Of a stretch of 7,020 bases of DNA, positions 6,487 through 7,020 are shown piece by piece. The translations under genes and the position numbers were made by a program. Where the stretch lies: positions 1 to 7,020 of the forward strand of contig JALXCX010000141.1 of NCBI GenBank assembly GCA_026990725.1. Reading direction: 5' to 3'. The notes under the pieces were generated by a model that was not told the DNA's origin, ran no database searches, and saw nothing but the letters and a program-made list of their open reading frames with translations. The stretch is from Desulfobulbaceae bacterium. Its GTDB lineage: Bacteria > Desulfobacterota > Desulfobulbia > Desulfobulbales > Desulfobulbaceae. Numbering within the stretch: position 1 is the first letter of the stretch; every line of letters starts with the position of its first letter.

Positions 6487-7020
6487 CTACTTGTACATAG
6501 GGTTGTTTGTGGCCCTGTCCGGTTTTTGCTGTATTCTTTCCACCTGTTTTGCCAGGTCATTTATTTCTTCCTGCCAGTAGAGCTCACTGCCCCAGTCCGG
6601 ATTCTGGCGAAGAAAGCCTGCGTCGACACTCTGGTGGGCACACCAGGCCGCATAATGAATATAGCGCATGGCCCGCAGGGGTTCTATCAGGCACAGGCTT
6701 GAGCGGTTAAAAGGGCGGAAGGTCTGATAACCTTCAAGAAAAAGTTCAATTTCCGGCAGTGATTCCTGATGGTAAGAGGGAAAGAGCATCCACACATCCT
6801 GAATTGGCGGGCCATTAATCATGTCGTCAAAATCAATTAGAAAAAAACCCTGTCCGGGGCGATGAATGAGATTGGCAAAATGACAGTCTCCGTGCAGCCG
6901 TATTGTTTCCTTGTTGGCAAAAAGCGGCGTGATGAGGGTGATCAGCTCTGAGCAGATATGCCGGAAGGAATCTCGCAGATGTGGAGGCATGAAATCGCTG
7001 CCAGTGAGGAAGTCTACCTG
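6487..7020 (-). CDS. srkA: SrkA/YihE-type stress response kinase, C-terminal part
   Basis: The 177 visible residues form the C-terminal half of a SrkA (YihE, formerly RdoA) homologue; E. coli SrkA has 328 residues. The frame is open to the window end, so the N-terminal ATP-binding lobe lies outside. An internal Met codon at 6988-6990 is not the start, because the ten residues before it (VDFLTGSDF region) also fit the family. Visible kinase features: catalytic loop RLHGDCHFANLI with Asp and Asn in place, metal-binding motif IDFDD (DFG equivalent), then the family-specific NGPPIQDVWML and LIEPLRAMRYIHYAAW, followed by a long C-terminal helix. SrkA is a cytoplasmic Ser/Thr kinase of the APH/choline-kinase fold, linked in E. 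coli to envelope and oxidative stress survival and to countering MazF-related death. It converges on rodA with a 10-bp gap; no terminator is visible, so the 3' ends of both transcripts may overlap. Confidence 0.93.
   Translation of the reverse strand, partial: QVDFLTGSDFMPPHLRDSFRHICSELITLITPLFANKETIRLHGDCHFANLIHRPGQGFFLIDFDDMINGPPIQDVWMLFPSYHQESLPEIELFLEGYQTFRPFNRSSLCLIEPLRAMRYIHYAAWCAHQSVDAGFLRQNPDWGSELYWQEEINDLAKQVERIQQKPDRATNNPMYK

Noticed and set aside
6481..6710. Two + strand open frames of 67-73 codons after rodA
   Set aside because: Both are antisense to the conserved SrkA-like kinase gene and resemble no family.

Overview
This window carries a chromosomal cell-shape locus. Five genes run on the + strand in the order mreB, mreC, mreD, mrdA (PBP2) and rodA, and together encode the core rod-complex (elongasome) that builds the lateral cell wall. 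They are packed tightly after mreB (gaps of 56, 2, 7 and 8 bp) and behave as one operon. A good sigma-70-type promoter (697-725) lies about 120 bp before mreB. In E. coli, mreBCD and mrdAB are two separate loci; here they are contiguous. Protein character, gene order and moderate GC content suggest a Gram-negative, rod-shaped bacterium, most likely of the former Deltaproteobacteria (Desulfobacterota, perhaps Desulfobulbales-like). That assignment is an inference from family resemblance only.

Layout. 1-408 holds the 3' end of a + strand gene with a C-terminal SPOR (peptidoglycan-binding) domain. 409-534 is intergenic, with a C10 homopolymer and an intrinsic terminator serving the minus-strand tRNA. 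535-610 is tRNA-Ala(GGC) on the minus strand. 611-847 is a divergent control region: the tRNA promoter points left, and the mreB promoter points right into a leader of about 115 nt that contains a possible hairpin and U-tract attenuator. 848-6476 is mreBCD-mrdA-rodA. 6487-7020 is the 3' part of a convergent minus-strand gene for a SrkA/YihE-type stress-response kinase, cut by the window end.

How the genes work together. MreB forms membrane-bound actin-like filaments. MreC and MreD link these across the inner membrane to the synthase pair: RodA (SEDS glycosyltransferase, polymerises lipid II) and PBP2 (transpeptidase, cross-links the strands). All catalytic motifs of PBP2 and RodA are intact. 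The SPOR-domain protein upstream is plausibly also envelope-related; the SrkA-like kinase is a separate transcription unit.

I do not see an undescribed defence, mobile or biosynthetic system. The points most worth a second look are a Cys3His cluster in PBP2 at the position of a zinc site reported in another PBP2, a possible attenuator in the mreB leader, and a hairpin in the mreB-mreC gap before an mreC start that lacks a visible Shine-Dalgarno.
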